Shown here: positions 62,068 to 64,000 of the stretch, one piece after another
Layout: each line of letters opens with the position of its first letter
How positions within the stretch are numbered: the first letter of the stretch is position 1
NCBI GenBank assembly: GCA_021771675.1
Contig: JAETOP010000004.1
Location: 62,001-126,000, forward strand
Reading direction: 5' to 3'
DNA length: 64,000 nt
From: Oscillospiraceae bacterium
GTDB lineage: Bacteria; Bacillota_A; Clostridia; Oscillospirales; Oscillospiraceae
Position numbers and translations under genes: made by a program
The notes under the pieces: generated by a model
Databases searched by the model: none
What the model saw: only the letters and a program-made list of their open reading frames with translations
Told to the model about the DNA's origin: nothing

Positions 62068-64000
<1,933 letters not shown>

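Overview
The window is a chromosomal segment of a GC-rich low-branching Gram-positive bacterium, most likely a gut Clostridia of the Oscillospiraceae type. The reasons are the classic Bacillota gene orders (rimP-nusA-rnpM-ylxQ-infB-rbfA and S10-spc-alpha), zinc-type S14 and L36, a perfect CIRCE operator in front of clpB, a CD1871A-type CXXC peptide, and a MetF-MetV-RnfC2 methylene-tetrahydrofolate reductase cluster as known from acetogens. The assignment to family is inference; no 16S gene is present.

Layout. 1-10.1 kb (minus strand): one long translation/RNA operon (rimP, nusA, rnpM, ylxQ, infB, rbfA, nrnA, truB, ribF) with capA behind it, driven by a strong sigma-A promoter near 9.65 kb. 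A second, near-identical copy of that promoter drives a small unknown gene just upstream. 10.2-13.8 kb (minus): a two-component system translationally coupled to plsY and followed by a diglycosyl-lipid glycosyltransferase. 13.9-17.3 kb (plus): a MerR regulator and a GH3 hydrolase whose signal peptide lies in another frame. 17.4-19.5 kb: tRNA-Arg(CCG), a hairpin-rich repeat region, a P-loop kinase-like gene and an exonuclease-BRCT protein. 19.5-21.6 kb (minus): a three-gene redox cassette (chagasin/TlpA fusion, a 45-residue CXXC membrane peptide, a NapH-like ferredoxin membrane protein). 21.6-24.3 kb: a GtrII-like membrane glucosyltransferase flanked by two copies of an inverted-repeat element in direct orientation.

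24.5-40.5 kb (plus): the complete S10-spc-alpha ribosomal protein operon from rpsJ to rplQ, with secY, adk, map, a KOW-domain gene and infA. 40.7-47.2 kb: a secreted seven-repeat CXXC protein, an unknown gene, and an mglBAC-type sugar ABC transporter with an extra small membrane protein. 47.4-50.3 kb: an XRE-type regulator with membrane tail and typA. 50.4-56.7 kb (minus): U32 protease, maf, mreC, mreD and a class B PBP, i.e. a cell-elongation operon. 57-61.9 kb (minus): rnfC2-metV-metF, a 5'-truncated MFS transporter and a cupin. 62-64 kb (plus): clpB, running off the window.

The core genes are ordinary. The parts most worth a second look are the redox triad at 19.5-21.6 kb, the duplicated promoter cassette, and several intergenic repeat families (TTAGGAAT strings, a ~300-bp inverted-repeat element, an ~80-bp and a ~70-bp repeat) that sit between and even inside housekeeping operons.
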